Positions 1 to 8,280 of a stretch of DNA of 23,730 nt are shown in pieces. Source of the DNA: DASRDU01 sp035560235 (GTDB lineage Bacteria > Acidobacteriota > Blastocatellia > RBC074). Numbering within the stretch: the first letter of the stretch is position 1; each line of letters opens with the position of its first letter. The DNA lies in the NCBI GenBank assembly GCA_035560235.1, contig DATMAG010000053.1, positions 1-23,730 on the forward strand. The letters are read 5' to 3'. The notes below the pieces were generated by a model. The model saw only the letters and a program-made list of their open reading frames with translations, searched no databases and was not told the DNA's origin. The position numbers and the translations under genes are program-made.

Positions 1-88
1 AGATGTCAGCAATTCCGGCGACGGTGCCGAGGCCTGCATTGACAGCCTCAACGATCCGCTTGCGGAATTCGAGTGGGTAAGGTTTCAT
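1..88 (-). CDS. IS630-type transposase, N-terminal fragment (runs off window)
   Basis: Reading the minus strand from an ATG at 88-86 gives about 29 residues before the window ends, beginning MKPYPLEFRKRIVEAVNAG. This matches the usual opening of IS630/Tc1-type transposases, in which a helix-turn-helix DNA-binding region starts with a 'K-P-Y-S-x-D-F-R-x-R-I-V' stretch. No strong ribosome-binding site precedes it. Only the first few percent of such a protein (typically about 340 residues) is visible, so I cannot tell whether the element is intact. It could also be the start of a stand-alone IS630-like helix-turn-helix protein. Confidence 0.55.
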   Translation of the reverse strand, partial: MKPYPLEFRKRIVEAVNAGLGTVAGIADI

Positions 89-141
89 ACTCAGCAGCAT
101 GAATTATCTGGCCTGCCCATTCAACTGAAATCCGCTGTAAA

Positions 142-159
142 TGAGGACTGGCTATAAAT
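142..159. repeat. IS left terminal inverted repeat
   Basis: The sequence TGAGGACTGGCTATAAAT is the exact reverse complement of 1349-1366. It lies 15 bp beyond the stop codon of the transposase gene. Confidence 0.9.
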
Positions 160-173
160 CGGTTTATAGAACT

Positions 174-1169
174 CTATGCCGCCCTCAGCAGAGCTTTGAT
201 CCCTTTCCCCGGTTCGAGTTGCTGCCGATGCGGATAGCGCAGTACCAGTTGATAGAGCCAGACCGCTCCGAGGGCTAAGATCTGCGTCTTTTGCAACCCC
301 CGCACTGGCATTCGCCAGTGCCAGCCGAAGAGATCTTTGAAAATCCCATTGAACGGCTCCATCGTCTGCGACCGCAGACGATGGAAGATCCGCCGCACCC
401 CGACTCCGTCATCCCGATGCGGATGCGGCCCGCGCCGCGGCGTGATGAGGTGGAAGCCGCGCTCTTCACAGACCTCCCGCAAGCCCGGATCCTGGGATTG
501 CGCGTCGCCGAGCAGATAGCGCAAGTCCTCCGGCAACTCGGCCAGCAGTTCCGGCGCGATGAGATTGTCGCCGACATTGGCCACCGTCACTTCCGCCGCC
601 AGCGGAATCCGGGAGTGTCCGGTCGTCACGCTGAGGTGGAGTTTGCAGCCGAACCACCAGCCGTGACAGCCCGACTTTGACCAGCCGGCTTCGGTGTCAA
701 TCGCGGAATGCGGAATCACCCCCTGTTGCCGGTCTCGTTTGTGCCAGACGCCGCCACCGGTTTTGAGCGGCGTACTGTCAAGCGCGGCAGCGTGCCCCTC
801 GCCCGGGCCTTCCGCTGAGAGCCACGGCTCAAGTTCTGTGACCAGTCTCCGTCCGAGCGAGCCAATCAGTTCAGGCAGCCGCTGCGGGAGTTGCGCAAGG
901 CGGCGTTCCCAGGTCCGGCGCGAGGGAATGATCGGGGCGCTCAGTTCGGCACGGAGTTGCGCGATGGCCAGATCGTCCTGTTCAAGAAAAGCCAGCAGGG
1001 CGTGCGCGGTGGTGAGTTGCCGCAGGAGCATCACGAGCAGCCCCTTGAGAAAGATCCGTTCCGGGTAAGTGACCGGAGCGCCGCGCCGCCCTTTCAGCCG
1101 CGGTGGTGGGGTGGGCACGTCATCAACCATCCGGACAAGCCTGACAAGCAGACTCAGTTCAGGTAGCAT
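174..1169 (-). CDS. DDE transposase (IS4/IS5 superfamily)
   Basis: This 331-residue protein catalyses cut-and-paste movement of the surrounding element. Catalytic acidic residues are visible as Asp131 (in ALDSTPL), Asp222 (in LLGDAQSQD) and Glu271 (in TMEPFNGIFK, where the Glu is followed seven residues later by Lys, as in the E-x6-K signature of this superfamily). The FGCKLHL stretch before the second Asp is also typical. The start at 1169 is chosen because a strong GGAGGT lies 8 bases upstream, although the frame is open further back to 1313. There is no frameshift or internal stop, so the enzyme may be active. The exact IS family cannot be decided without a database comparison. Confidence 0.88.
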   Translation of the reverse strand: MLPELSLLVRLVRMVDDVPTPPPRLKGRRGAPVTYPERIFLKGLLVMLLRQLTTAHALLAFLEQDDLAIAQLRAELSAPIIPSRRTWERRLAQLPQRLPELIGSLGRRLVTELEPWLSAEGPGEGHAAALDSTPLKTGGGVWHKRDRQQGVIPHSAIDTEAGWSKSGCHGWWFGCKLHLSVTTGHSRIPLAAEVTVANVGDNLIAPELLAELPEDLRYLLGDAQSQDPGLREVCEERGFHLITPRRGPHPHRDDGVGVRRIFHRLRSQTMEPFNGIFKDLFGWHWRMPVRGLQKTQILALGAVWLYQLVLRYPHRQQLEPGKGIKALLRAA

Positions 1170-1348
1170 AACAGGACCTCCAATGGACAGAAGTTGACAC
1201 TCCTGTGCTAACGGAGGGAGCCGCGTTCGGGCTACCGCCTGAGCGCGGCTTTGTTTCAAAGAACAGCCAGAGAACTTCTGCCGGGAGTTGCCCGCCAGAG
1301 ATAGAAGGCACAAAACGCGATTGGTGAATCGCTGACTGGCCTGACTTT

Positions 1349-1366
1349 ATTTATAGCCAGTCCTCA
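1349..1366. repeat. IS right terminal inverted repeat
   Basis: This is the exact 18-bp reverse complement of 142-159. The minus-strand reading frame of the neighbouring RHS-like fragment runs into this repeat and stops at once within it. Confidence 0.9.
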
Positions 1367-1674
1367 GCTAAATATCCTGCCTCTGCGAAATCCAACCCCG
1401 TCACTGTATCCCGTTCTTTCGCCCCGAACTTCTGCCTCGGCTTGTCATCCACCGCATACCCGCTCCCAGAGGCCTTGTCTTTGAATCCGCTTGCGCCGCG
1501 AAAAGCTGAACCAGGCGTGCCAGGCTGAGGATCTATGCGCTGACCGCTGCCGCCGTCATTCGGGTCGGCAGCGTGCATCTGAGACTTCGTGAGGGTGAAT
1601 TTCTGAAGTGCCAGCGCAACAGTCAGCATCAGATAGCGCAGTTTCATCAGCGCCACCGTTTTGCCCGGCGACAT
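1351..1674 (-). pseudogene. RHS-like gene fragment interrupted by the IS
   Basis: The frame encodes 107 residues, of which the last few come from the IS end. Its C-terminal part reads KFGAKERDTVTGLDFAEA. This resembles the conserved RHS-repeat core signature (F-x-G-K/x-E-R-D-x-E-T-G-L-D-y-x-x-A-R-Y), which normally precedes the variable C-terminal tip of RHS/polymorphic-toxin proteins. The signature is broken where 'ARYY' would be expected: the sequence becomes AGYLA and then enters the inverted repeat. The N-terminal half (MKLRYLMLTVALALQ...) is hydrophobic and could be a short signal-like segment, or simply out-of-frame coding. No RHS continuation is visible on the other side of the IS. I interpret it as a decayed remnant; a small secreted protein of unknown function is the alternative. 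Confidence 0.5.
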
Positions 1675-1675
1675 T

Positions 1676-3040
1676 TCAGATCGTGATCACTTCGACTTGT
1701 GGCGTCACTGCCGTTTTCGGAATCAGCGCGGGCCAGTAAGCGACAATCTCTTCGACCTTCGGCCTGCCGCCGCCGAAGCCTGTCACAGTCGGCGGGCCGT
1801 TGAGCGCGAGCGGCGCAAGCTCCTTGGTGAAGCGTTCAATCGCCGCCTTGTCGCCGCCGCGCACGCCGACGCGCAGCATCACTTCGGCCAGGTCGGGCGA
1901 CGGTTCGCCTGCCAGTCCCTCGTGCGTTGAGTTGACGCCGATGAACTGCGACAGCATTTCATCGAACTTCAGCCCGAGCGCATCGAGCCTGCGGCGCAGA
2001 ATCGCGTCAGCCGCCTTTGCCTTCGCGTAAGCATCGGGCCACGAATAGATCAGCCCGCCAACGGCCTTGAAGCCGGATGAATAACTGATCGAGACTTTGT
2101 AAAACTCCGTCGCCGGATTGCCCCTGATGCCCGACACACGCACGCGGTTTTCGCCGTCCTGTTCCAGTTGAATCGTCGTGAAATCGGCAATCACATCTGG
2201 CGTGATGTAACCCTTCGGATCGCCCATTTCGTACATCAACTGCTCAGTCACTCCGGCGACGGTGATCTTTCCGCCCGTGCCCGCGTGCTTGGTGACAACG
2301 AAAGTTCCGTCAGGCTGCGCTTCGACAATCGGGTAGCCGATGTCCCACAGGTCAGGAATGTTCGGCCATTCAACCTGACAGTTGCCGCCGGTGGTTTGCG
2401 CGCCGCATTCGATGATGTGTCCGGCGATGGTTCCGGCAGCCATTTTGTCCCAGTCATCAAGTGACCAGCCGAATTCGTGAATCATCGGGCCGAGCGTCAG
2501 CCCCGTATCGGTGCAGCGTCCGGTGATGACGATCTGCGCGCCCTGATTGAGCGCTTCGGCAATCGGCGCTGCGCCGAAATAGACGTTGGCGCTCTGCACG
2601 CGGTCACGAATGACTGACAGCGGTTCGCCCGTTTCCATGTTCTTCAGTTCGATGCCGCGCGCGATCAGTTCATCGAGCCGACCCATAATGTCATCGCCCG
2701 CGACCACGCCGACTCTGACCTTGCCCGCGAGTCCGAGCTTTTTGACGACTTCGCCGAGCGCCGCCACGCAGGCCTGCGGATTGACGCCGCCCGCGTTGGC
2801 GACGATGCGGATATTGTTTTCAAGACACTTTGTCAGCACGCGGCTCACGACATAGAGAAAATCGCGCGCATAACCAGCGTTCGGGTCGCGCGATTTCTGC
2901 TTCTGCATAATGGACATCGTGATTTCGGCCAGGTAATCGAGTGTCAGGTAATTAATCGGGCCGCGCTCGACCAGTTGAATCGGCGCTTCGAGCGAGTCGC
3001 CCCAGAAGCCCTGCCCGTTGGCGATGCGAATGGTTTTCAT
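1676..3040 (-). CDS. AtuA-like protein (DUF1446, acyclic terpene utilisation family)
   Basis: The 454-residue protein matches the AtuA/DUF1446 family, beginning MKTIRIANGQGFWGDSLEAP and containing the family's typical NAGGVNP, VVAGDD and VITGRCTDTGL stretches, with a glycine-rich C-terminus (GFGGGRPKVEE). In Pseudomonas atuA is the first gene of the citronellol/geraniol degradation cluster, but its biochemical role is not established. The start at 3040 is favoured because its ATG overlaps the TGA of the upstream toxin gene (ATGA), indicating translational coupling. An in-frame extension to 3079 would overlap that gene further. The carboxylase, dehydrogenase and acyl-CoA ligase genes usual in atu-like loci lie about 5-12 kb away in this window, separated by the giant protein gene. 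Confidence 0.85.
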   Translation of the reverse strand: MKTIRIANGQGFWGDSLEAPIQLVERGPINYLTLDYLAEITMSIMQKQKSRDPNAGYARDFLYVVSRVLTKCLENNIRIVANAGGVNPQACVAALGEVVKKLGLAGKVRVGVVAGDDIMGRLDELIARGIELKNMETGEPLSVIRDRVQSANVYFGAAPIAEALNQGAQIVITGRCTDTGLTLGPMIHEFGWSLDDWDKMAAGTIAGHIIECGAQTTGGNCQVEWPNIPDLWDIGYPIVEAQPDGTFVVTKHAGTGGKITVAGVTEQLMYEMGDPKGYITPDVIADFTTIQLEQDGENRVRVSGIRGNPATEFYKVSISYSSGFKAVGGLIYSWPDAYAKAKAADAILRRRLDALGLKFDEMLSQFIGVNSTHEGLAGEPSPDLAEVMLRVGVRGGDKAAIERFTKELAPLALNGPPTVTGFGGGRPKVEEIVAYWPALIPKTAVTPQVEVITI

Positions 3041-3444
3041 GCTTTTCGTCCTGTGAAAATCGTGTGCTGGCGATACCACATTTCAATTTCGTCAATCTGG
3101 TACCGGTCTGATTCCACGGCCAGAACCAGTTCGATTATTTCATTCAGCGATGCCTGAATTTCAAATCCGTTGCGAAACAGAAACTCATCAACCAGCGCCG
3201 TTGCCGTTCGTTTGTTACCACCAGCCCAGGGGTGATTTTTGATCAGTCCGAAACAAAGTGTGGCGGCCTGTCGAATGAGGTCTGCATTTTCGTAAGTTGC
3301 AGCTTGTTGCGGGCGCGCCAGCGCCGACTCAATCAGACTGCGATCAGCTACTCCAAAGCGAACCTCGCCTGAGAGCGTCATCAGTCTGAGGTGAAGGTAA
3401 ACAGCTTCGGTGTATTCAAGGTATCTGACCTGCTCAGTCTCCAA
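3037..3444 (-). CDS. doc: Doc-type toxin (Fic/Doc family)
   Basis: This 135-residue protein carries the signature HPWAGGNKRTA (His71 to about Arg79), equivalent to the H-x-F-x-x-x-N-K-R motif of death-on-curing toxins. Doc of phage P1 phosphorylates elongation factor Tu and so blocks translation; other Fic proteins transfer AMP. The Lys in place of the Gly of Fic's HPFxxGNGR points to the Doc branch. The start codon is TTG at 3444, inside the last codons of the antitoxin gene (11-bp overlap), with a GGAG about 10 bases upstream. Its TGA overlaps the ATG of the AtuA-like gene. The protein has the usual Doc length (about 125-135) and its key residues are present, so it is probably functional. 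Confidence 0.85.
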   Translation of the reverse strand: METEQVRYLEYTEAVYLHLRLMTLSGEVRFGVADRSLIESALARPQQAATYENADLIRQAATLCFGLIKNHPWAGGNKRTATALVDEFLFRNGFEIQASLNEIIELVLAVESDRYQIDEIEMWYRQHTIFTGRKA

Positions 3445-3670
3445 CTCGTTTCAGCTCCGCGAAAACATCCTTGTACTTTTGATACAGGCGTTGTGCCGCT
3501 GCTTCAAGTTCCGGCGTGGGTGGAGGAAGAATTTCGGTTCTGATGCCGCCCTCGCCTGCATTCAGGATCAGCAGCGAACCTTCCGCCACCCCGACCGCGT
3601 GCGCCATTTCGGGCGGCATTTCAATGACCCAGCCCTGCCCGGTCTTTTGCGGAATCAACACTGATGACAT
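3434..3670 (-). CDS. Putative antitoxin partner of the Doc toxin
   Basis: The 78-residue acidic protein starts MSSVLIPQKTGQGWVIEMPP. Its first half (roughly residues 1-45) looks like a small beta-rich AbrB/MazE-style DNA-binding fold (MPPEMAHAVGVAEGSLLIL resembles the 'P-x-E-v-a-x-x-l-g-l-x-x-G-x-x-v' pattern). Its second half is helical and charged and would be the toxin-neutralising tail. The start at 3670 is supported by GGAGGT nine bases upstream; the open frame back to 3754 lacks comparable support. It overlaps the toxin start by 11 bp, the arrangement of a toxin-antitoxin operon. The family assignment is by position and weak similarity; I do not recognise a close named family. Confidence 0.6.
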   Translation of the reverse strand: MSSVLIPQKTGQGWVIEMPPEMAHAVGVAEGSLLILNAGEGGIRTEILPPPTPELEAAAQRLYQKYKDVFAELKRVGD

Positions 3671-3691
3671 TGCTTCGTTACCTCCGCGCTT

Positions 3692-3700
3692 ATCATAACA
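3692..3700 (-). promoter_or_regulatory. Candidate extended -10 promoter for the antitoxin-toxin-AtuA operon
   Basis: On the minus strand the sequence TGTTATGAT combines a TGn extension with a TATGAT hexamer (5 of 6 to the sigma-70 consensus). It lies about 22 bases upstream of the antitoxin start and just before its GGAGGT. No good -35 box is visible, which is tolerated in extended -10 promoters. In autoregulated toxin-antitoxin operons the antitoxin usually binds over such a site. Confidence 0.4.
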
Positions 3701-3750
3701 AAGCCGACTGCGGGCCGTCGTGTGTTTCAGGGCAGGCAGGCGGCTTTTCA

Positions 3751-6700
3751 TCACTGATTCAGCACAACGGTTCTGACCGTTGCCAGATTATTGAACGGCA
3801 GCGGGTCAGGGACGGAACTGCTGACTGAAGCGCCATTGATGATGAAACCGGGCGATGCTGACGCGCAGGTACTGAGTAACACCGAGGCGTTGTTGGAACC
3901 GAGATTGGCCGTGACCAGATCAGGTCTGCCATCTCTGTTGAAATCGCCTGCTGCTACTGACACCGGCGCAGTGCCGACAGCGAAGTTGATCGCCCCGGCG
4001 AAGCCGCCAGTCCCGTTGCCGGACAGCACCGAAATGTTATTCGCGTTGCGGTTGGCGACCACAAGATCAGGCCGACCGTCGCTGTTGAAATCCCCGATTG
4101 TTACTGCTTCGGCAACGAGGTCAGCATTGAAGCTGGTCGCTGCGCTGAAACTTCCGGTTCCGCTGCCGAGCAGCACCAGCACGCTGTTGTTCTGAGTAAA
4201 GACGAGGTCCGGCCTGCCGTCACCGTTGAGATCACCGCTCGCAACTGACCTGCTGCCGCCGATTCCCGGACCCGGAACCGGGCTGAATCCTCCGGCCCCG
4301 TCGCCGAGCAGTATTGCGTTGTTCGAGGCATTGTTGGCGACTGCCAGATCAGCCCTGCCATCGCCATTGAAATCACTCACGGCAATGGCGAAGGGCGTGG
4401 TCCCGACAATGAAATTATTCGCCGCGCTGAACCCGCCGACTCCGTTTCCCAGTAACACCGAAACATTGCCCGAGAGGGAATTGGCGACTGCGAGATCAAC
4501 CCTGCCATCACCGTTGAAATCGCCTGTGGTCAGCAGCCGGGGACCGGAGCCGACAATAAAACCGGTTGGCGCACCGAATCCGCCTGTGCCATCGCCGAGC
4601 ATGACTGCGACCGAGCCTGAGTTGTATCTGGTCACTGCCAGATCAGGCTTGCCATCGCCATTGAAATCAGCCACTGCAACACCGTAGGCGAAGTCACCAA
4701 CACTGAAATTCGTCGCCGCGCCAAACCCGCCTGACCCATTGCCGGGCAGGACTGAGACATTGCCTGCCGCGTAATTGGCAACAGCCAGGTCAGGTCTGCC
4801 GTCACCGTTGAAATCGGCCACCGCCACTGACTGAGGGCCTGTGCCGGTATCAAAGGCAGCCGCAGTTGCAAAGCCCGGTGTGTCACAGCCGGTCCTGACG
4901 CACTTGCCCGCGCTGCTGGCGTTGAAGACCGCCTGAATCTCGCTCGCCGTCAGAGCGCGGTTATAAATGCCGGGTTCATCAATCAGTCCCTGAAACAGTT
5001 CGCCGCCAGACTGATTCGCGCCGATTCTGAGCGGCAGCGTATTGGCCGGAATGGCGCCGGTCGCTGCGGCTGAAGCGTCGAGCGTGCCGTTCACGTACAG
5101 GCGAATCTGCGCGCCGTCATAAACTGCGGCGAGATGCGTCCACGCATTGAGCGGGATGGTCGCATTGCCACTCAGATAACGGCTCAGGCCGCCGAAAATC
5201 GCGCGCGGTCTGCCCTGCAAGACATCGAGCAGGTAACCGTCAATCGTGCCCTGGTTTTCCTTGTCAATCACGCGATTGGCTGAGTTGTCGGCGCTGCTCA
5301 GGGCCGAAGGATTGATCCACGCTTCAAGCGTCATCTGCGCTGAAGGCGTCAGGCTGGTCGTATGCGGAGCCTGCACAAAAGCATTCGTGCCGTTCAGATT
5401 GAAGGCCTGGCCGACTTTGCCCGGGGCGTAAGTCGCGTTGCCCTGAAGCGCGCCGTGACTGCTGCCTGCGGCATCATTCGCATTGCCTTCGCCACGATAC
5501 CAGGCGACCTGACCCGCAGGCACAGCGGCGCAGCCTGTAATGCCGACCGGATTCGGCGGGGTAATCACGATGCTGATACCGGCGCTGGCATTGACTGCCA
5601 GATTGCCGAGGTTGCAGGTCACGACTCCGCCACTCTGCGAACAGGTTCCTGCGCCCGGTGTGGCAGAGATGAAGACCGCATTTGCTGGCAGCGTATCGGT
5701 CACGACGACGCCGGTGGCCGCGACCGGGCCGTTATTGGTGACATTGATTGTGTATGTCAGGTTCTGACCTGAATTGAAGATGACCGGATCAGGTGAATCC
5801 GTCATCGTGATTGCAAGGTCAGGATAGGCTGTGACCGTAATGGCGATGTGCTGCGTTGTGGTCGCGTTCAGGTTGTCTGAAGCGGTGAGCGTTGCGGTGA
5901 AACTCCCGGCCTGACCGGCATTCGGGGCGAGCGTCAGCCGGTACAGTCCACCGCCGAGACTGGCCAGCGCGGCAAAAGTCGCATCGCCTGAGAGAGTGAC
6001 ACTGACAGTCTGATTCGGATCGGGATCGCTGGCGGTGAAATCAATCACCCGGGTCTGCGCTATGTTGACGGTGGCGCTGGCAGGCGCAAGCACCACGGGC
6101 GGGCGATTGACAGCTTCGCCGGGCAGCACAATGTCAGAAACATCAATGGTCGAATTGAAGTCAGTTATGACTCCATGAAATTCCGTGCGGTCAATGCGCC
6201 CGTCGGGCCGCACGACGCTGGCGAAAACATCCAGCACTCCGCCGACTCCGTCGAATTTGTTTTGATTGAAGCCGACATTCCGCAGGATAAAACCGCCGTT
6301 GCCATCGCTGAAGGCTTCCTGTCCGAGTGTCTGAACGAGCGCGCCGCGCACCGGAGTCGTGCGGTCGTTTTCGACTACGCGACCAATGACGGTGATGACC
6401 GGGCGCACGACTGAAGCGAAATAGTAACTGGTTTCAGTGATTGCATTCGCGGCGGTTGCGAGGCGCCGGCCATCGGCGGAGACAGTTGCGGTCCCGCTTT
6501 GCACAAAGCTCCCCGCATTCGGATCGTAACGAAACAGTGTGGCCTGTGTGCCTGCCGGAAAAGCCTGCGTGTTGGGAAAAGTCAGTCTGCCGCCGGGACT
6601 GAGTTTCACGCCGAACGGGGTGAACTGCACGACTGACGAACTGAAGGTCCCGGGCGGAAGGTTGACGGGCGTGCGTGAGTTTTCAACGACGGTCATCGTC

Positions 6701-8280
6701 AGCAGGCCGCTCGTCGCGCCGTCCGGAAAGAGCGCCGTTGTATTTTCGGGCAGCTCGAAAACAACGTTGCCGGTTTCAATGCGGCCTTCGGTCTTCTCTG
6801 TTGAATCGGAACTCACGGTGACGGGTGAACTGCTGCCGACGGCGAAGGTCGTTCCGGTCGTCTGTTGCAGCGCAATCGGACGTGAAAAGGGATTGTCACG
6901 ATTCGCGCTGACGCTCTGTTTGAGCGTGACTTTGGGAAACGGCGGCACAATCGCTGCTGTCGTGCCGTCAACCTCGATCAGCGCGGCCCCGGCAGGCAGG
7001 TCAGGCAGGATGAATAATCCGTCGGCCCCGCTCGTGGCGGTAATATTCGAGCCGCTGACGCGCACGCGGACGCCGCTGATCGGCTGGCGGCTGGTATTTT
7101 CAATGAAGCCGCTGACCGAAGTGCGAATCGGCAGCGCGCTGCTGCTTTTGCCTTCGCCCTGCGGCGTGCGCACCGTGGCCGCGCCCGTTTCTGCGCCGAA
7201 CGGCACGATCACTGAAAGCTGTGTGGCCGAAGCCGTGACGAGCCGCGCTTCGACGCCGCCGATGCGAATCAGATTGTCCGCCGCATTCGTTGAAAAACCG
7301 CTGCCGGTGATGTTGAGAGTTTGTCCGGCCAGCGCCGTCGTCGCGCTGAAACCGCTGATGACAGGCGGCGCATTGCCGGGCACTCCGGCCAGTTCGATCT
7401 GACAGAGATTCGATGCCGGAATGCCCGCGCCCGTGATGGACAGACTGATTTTGCCGCGCCCGATCTGATTGCGCGGAACGAGAACGTTGAGCTGATCGAG
7501 GCCGACGAAGAAAGGATGCTTCCCGGCAAAGTCGGGGATGAACTCGCGGCCACCAATCGTGACGCGCACCGACTCATTCACATTGCCGTCGCCGTTCGGA
7601 TCGGATGCCTTGCGCAAGCCGCTCGCAAAAAGGACGAGGACGACCAGTTCTCCGTCCGGCCCCAGGTCAACGGGTCTGGTGACGTAGCGACTGCTGGCTG
7701 CGTCGTAATCCGAAAGCGATTCGACCAGCTGCTGTCCGTTCGCTTTGACGCGCACGACATAGGCAGCCGGAACGCCGCCGCCGTCGCTGTTGGCAGTAAA
7801 GATCGAAGGCGCAACCGTGCTGACCTGCACCGTTCCGGTCGAAACGGTTCCGTCGCCTGCGCGAATGACGACTGTGGCCGTACCTGCCGCCGTGCTGGCC
7901 GGAATTATGAAATTGACCTGAAATGGCGAAACGAAAAAAAGCCCCGCTGTTCGTCCGCCCACTTCAACGGTCGTGCCGCCAAGCGTCACCGGCAACTGCA
8001 CGCCCGGCGTATTCGGATCGGTGTCATCGCCGCTGAGCGTTGCTGTGGCGAGCTTTGTGCCGAAAGCGGCAACAATGCCTTCGGGGGCAATGGCTGATGT
8101 TTCGTAACTTGCCGCAGCCACCGTCACGACCGGAACCGGATTGTTCAGCGTCTGCATTCCGGCTGTCACCCGGCGCGCTGAATTGCTCGCAGCCAGCAGC
8201 AGGCACAGGGCCGGAATCAGGAGGTGACGGCTGAGCCTGCAATTACGAGTGCTGAAGAAGACAGTCAGGCAGGTGAACAT
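3751..8280 (-). CDS. Giant secreted multidomain protein: TIGR03437-like, TIG, CarboxypepD_reg-like, DUF11, LamG and FG-GAP propeller
   Basis: This 1509-residue protein is exported: residues about 16-40 hold basic residues, then a hydrophobic stretch (LLIPALCLLLAASNSA). Domains in order: TIGR03437-like beta domain (about 45-300); IPT/TIG (305-386); carboxypeptidase-regulatory-like beta-sandwich (388-440); a ZU5-like region (500-625); a second regulatory-like sandwich (628-720); a cadherin/Ig-like domain (726-817); the first part of DUF11 (820-912); a LamG/concanavalin-like domain (915-1127); seven FG-GAP repeats (1143-1470); and a short end (1478-1509) that reads like the missing end of DUF11. 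The start at 8280 has AAGGAG eight bases upstream. There is no C-terminal sorting signal or membrane anchor. The architecture suggests a carbohydrate- or matrix-binding extracellular protein. It has no recognisable catalytic domain, so its role remains open. Confidence 0.85.
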   Translation of the reverse strand: MFTCLTVFFSTRNCRLSRHLLIPALCLLLAASNSARRVTAGMQTLNNPVPVVTVAAASYETSAIAPEGIVAAFGTKLATATLSGDDTDPNTPGVQLPVTLGGTTVEVGGRTAGLFFVSPFQVNFIIPASTAAGTATVVIRAGDGTVSTGTVQVSTVAPSIFTANSDGGGVPAAYVVRVKANGQQLVESLSDYDAASSRYVTRPVDLGPDGELVVLVLFASGLRKASDPNGDGNVNESVRVTIGGREFIPDFAGKHPFFVGLDQLNVLVPRNQIGRGKISLSITGAGIPASNLCQIELAGVPGNAPPVISGFSATTALAGQTLNITGSGFSTNAADNLIRIGGVEARLVTASATQLSVIVPFGAETGAATVRTPQGEGKSSSALPIRTSVSGFIENTSRQPISGVRVRVSGSNITATSGADGLFILPDLPAGAALIEVDGTTAAIVPPFPKVTLKQSVSANRDNPFSRPIALQQTTGTTFAVGSSSPVTVSSDSTEKTEGRIETGNVVFELPENTTALFPDGATSGLLTMTVVENSRTPVNLPPGTFSSSVVQFTPFGVKLSPGGRLTFPNTQAFPAGTQATLFRYDPNAGSFVQSGTATVSADGRRLATAANAITETSYYFASVVRPVITVIGRVVENDRTTPVRGALVQTLGQEAFSDGNGGFILRNVGFNQNKFDGVGGVLDVFASVVRPDGRIDRTEFHGVITDFNSTIDVSDIVLPGEAVNRPPVVLAPASATVNIAQTRVIDFTASDPDPNQTVSVTLSGDATFAALASLGGGLYRLTLAPNAGQAGSFTATLTASDNLNATTTQHIAITVTAYPDLAITMTDSPDPVIFNSGQNLTYTINVTNNGPVAATGVVVTDTLPANAVFISATPGAGTCSQSGGVVTCNLGNLAVNASAGISIVITPPNPVGITGCAAVPAGQVAWYRGEGNANDAAGSSHGALQGNATYAPGKVGQAFNLNGTNAFVQAPHTTSLTPSAQMTLEAWINPSALSSADNSANRVIDKENQGTIDGYLLDVLQGRPRAIFGGLSRYLSGNATIPLNAWTHLAAVYDGAQIRLYVNGTLDASAAATGAIPANTLPLRIGANQSGGELFQGLIDEPGIYNRALTASEIQAVFNASSAGKCVRTGCDTPGFATAAAFDTGTGPQSVAVADFNGDGRPDLAVANYAAGNVSVLPGNGSGGFGAATNFSVGDFAYGVAVADFNGDGKPDLAVTRYNSGSVAVMLGDGTGGFGAPTGFIVGSGPRLLTTGDFNGDGRVDLAVANSLSGNVSVLLGNGVGGFSAANNFIVGTTPFAIAVSDFNGDGRADLAVANNASNNAILLGDGAGGFSPVPGPGIGGSRSVASGDLNGDGRPDLVFTQNNSVLVLLGSGTGSFSAATSFNADLVAEAVTIGDFNSDGRPDLVVANRNANNISVLSGNGTGGFAGAINFAVGTAPVSVAAGDFNRDGRPDLVTANLGSNNASVLLSTCASASPGFIINGASVSSSVPDPLPFNNLATVRTVVLNQ
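3871..4854 (-). repeat. Seven tandem FG-GAP/VCBS repeats (about 147 bp each)
   Basis: Seven copies of a 47-50-residue unit, each with a D-F/L-N-x-D-G-x-x-D calcium-binding loop, begin near residues 1156, 1205, 1254, 1303, 1350, 1397 and 1447 of the giant protein. At DNA level the loop codons recur every 140-150 bp (for example near 4796, 4648 and 4501). Seven is the number of blades in an integrin-like beta-propeller, so this is probably one complete propeller. Repeat 6 has Ser and repeat 7 has Arg at the fourth position (DFNSDG, DFNRDG). Confidence 0.9.

Larger units (their letters stand above)
142..1366 (-). mobile_element. Complete insertion sequence of the IS4/IS5 DDE superfamily
   Basis: A 1225-bp segment is bounded by perfect 18-bp terminal inverted repeats (142-159 and 1349-1366) and encloses one DDE transposase gene that fills most of it. 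Size, single-gene organisation and terminal repeats are what is expected of IS4/IS5-superfamily elements. I could not identify a convincing target-site duplication: the bases outside the two ends are not the same. This may mean that the flanks have been rearranged since insertion, or that the exact ends differ by a few bases from the ones given. On the right it abuts an RHS-like gene remnant, on the left an IS630-type gene start. Confidence 0.85.

Noticed and set aside
136..1372. Target-site duplication of the IS
   Set aside because: The bases outside the inverted repeats (CCGCTGTAAA on the left, GCTAAATATC on the right) share only a loose resemblance and no aligned identical repeat.
3871..4854. 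Regular repeats suggesting a CRISPR array
   Set aside because: The repeats are about 147 bp apart, degenerate and in a continuous frame encoding FG-GAP calcium loops. They are protein repeats.
6539..7402. Plus-strand open frame of about 287 codons
   Set aside because: It is antisense to the giant secreted protein. The composition reflects the Thr/Val/Gly-rich repeats on the other strand.
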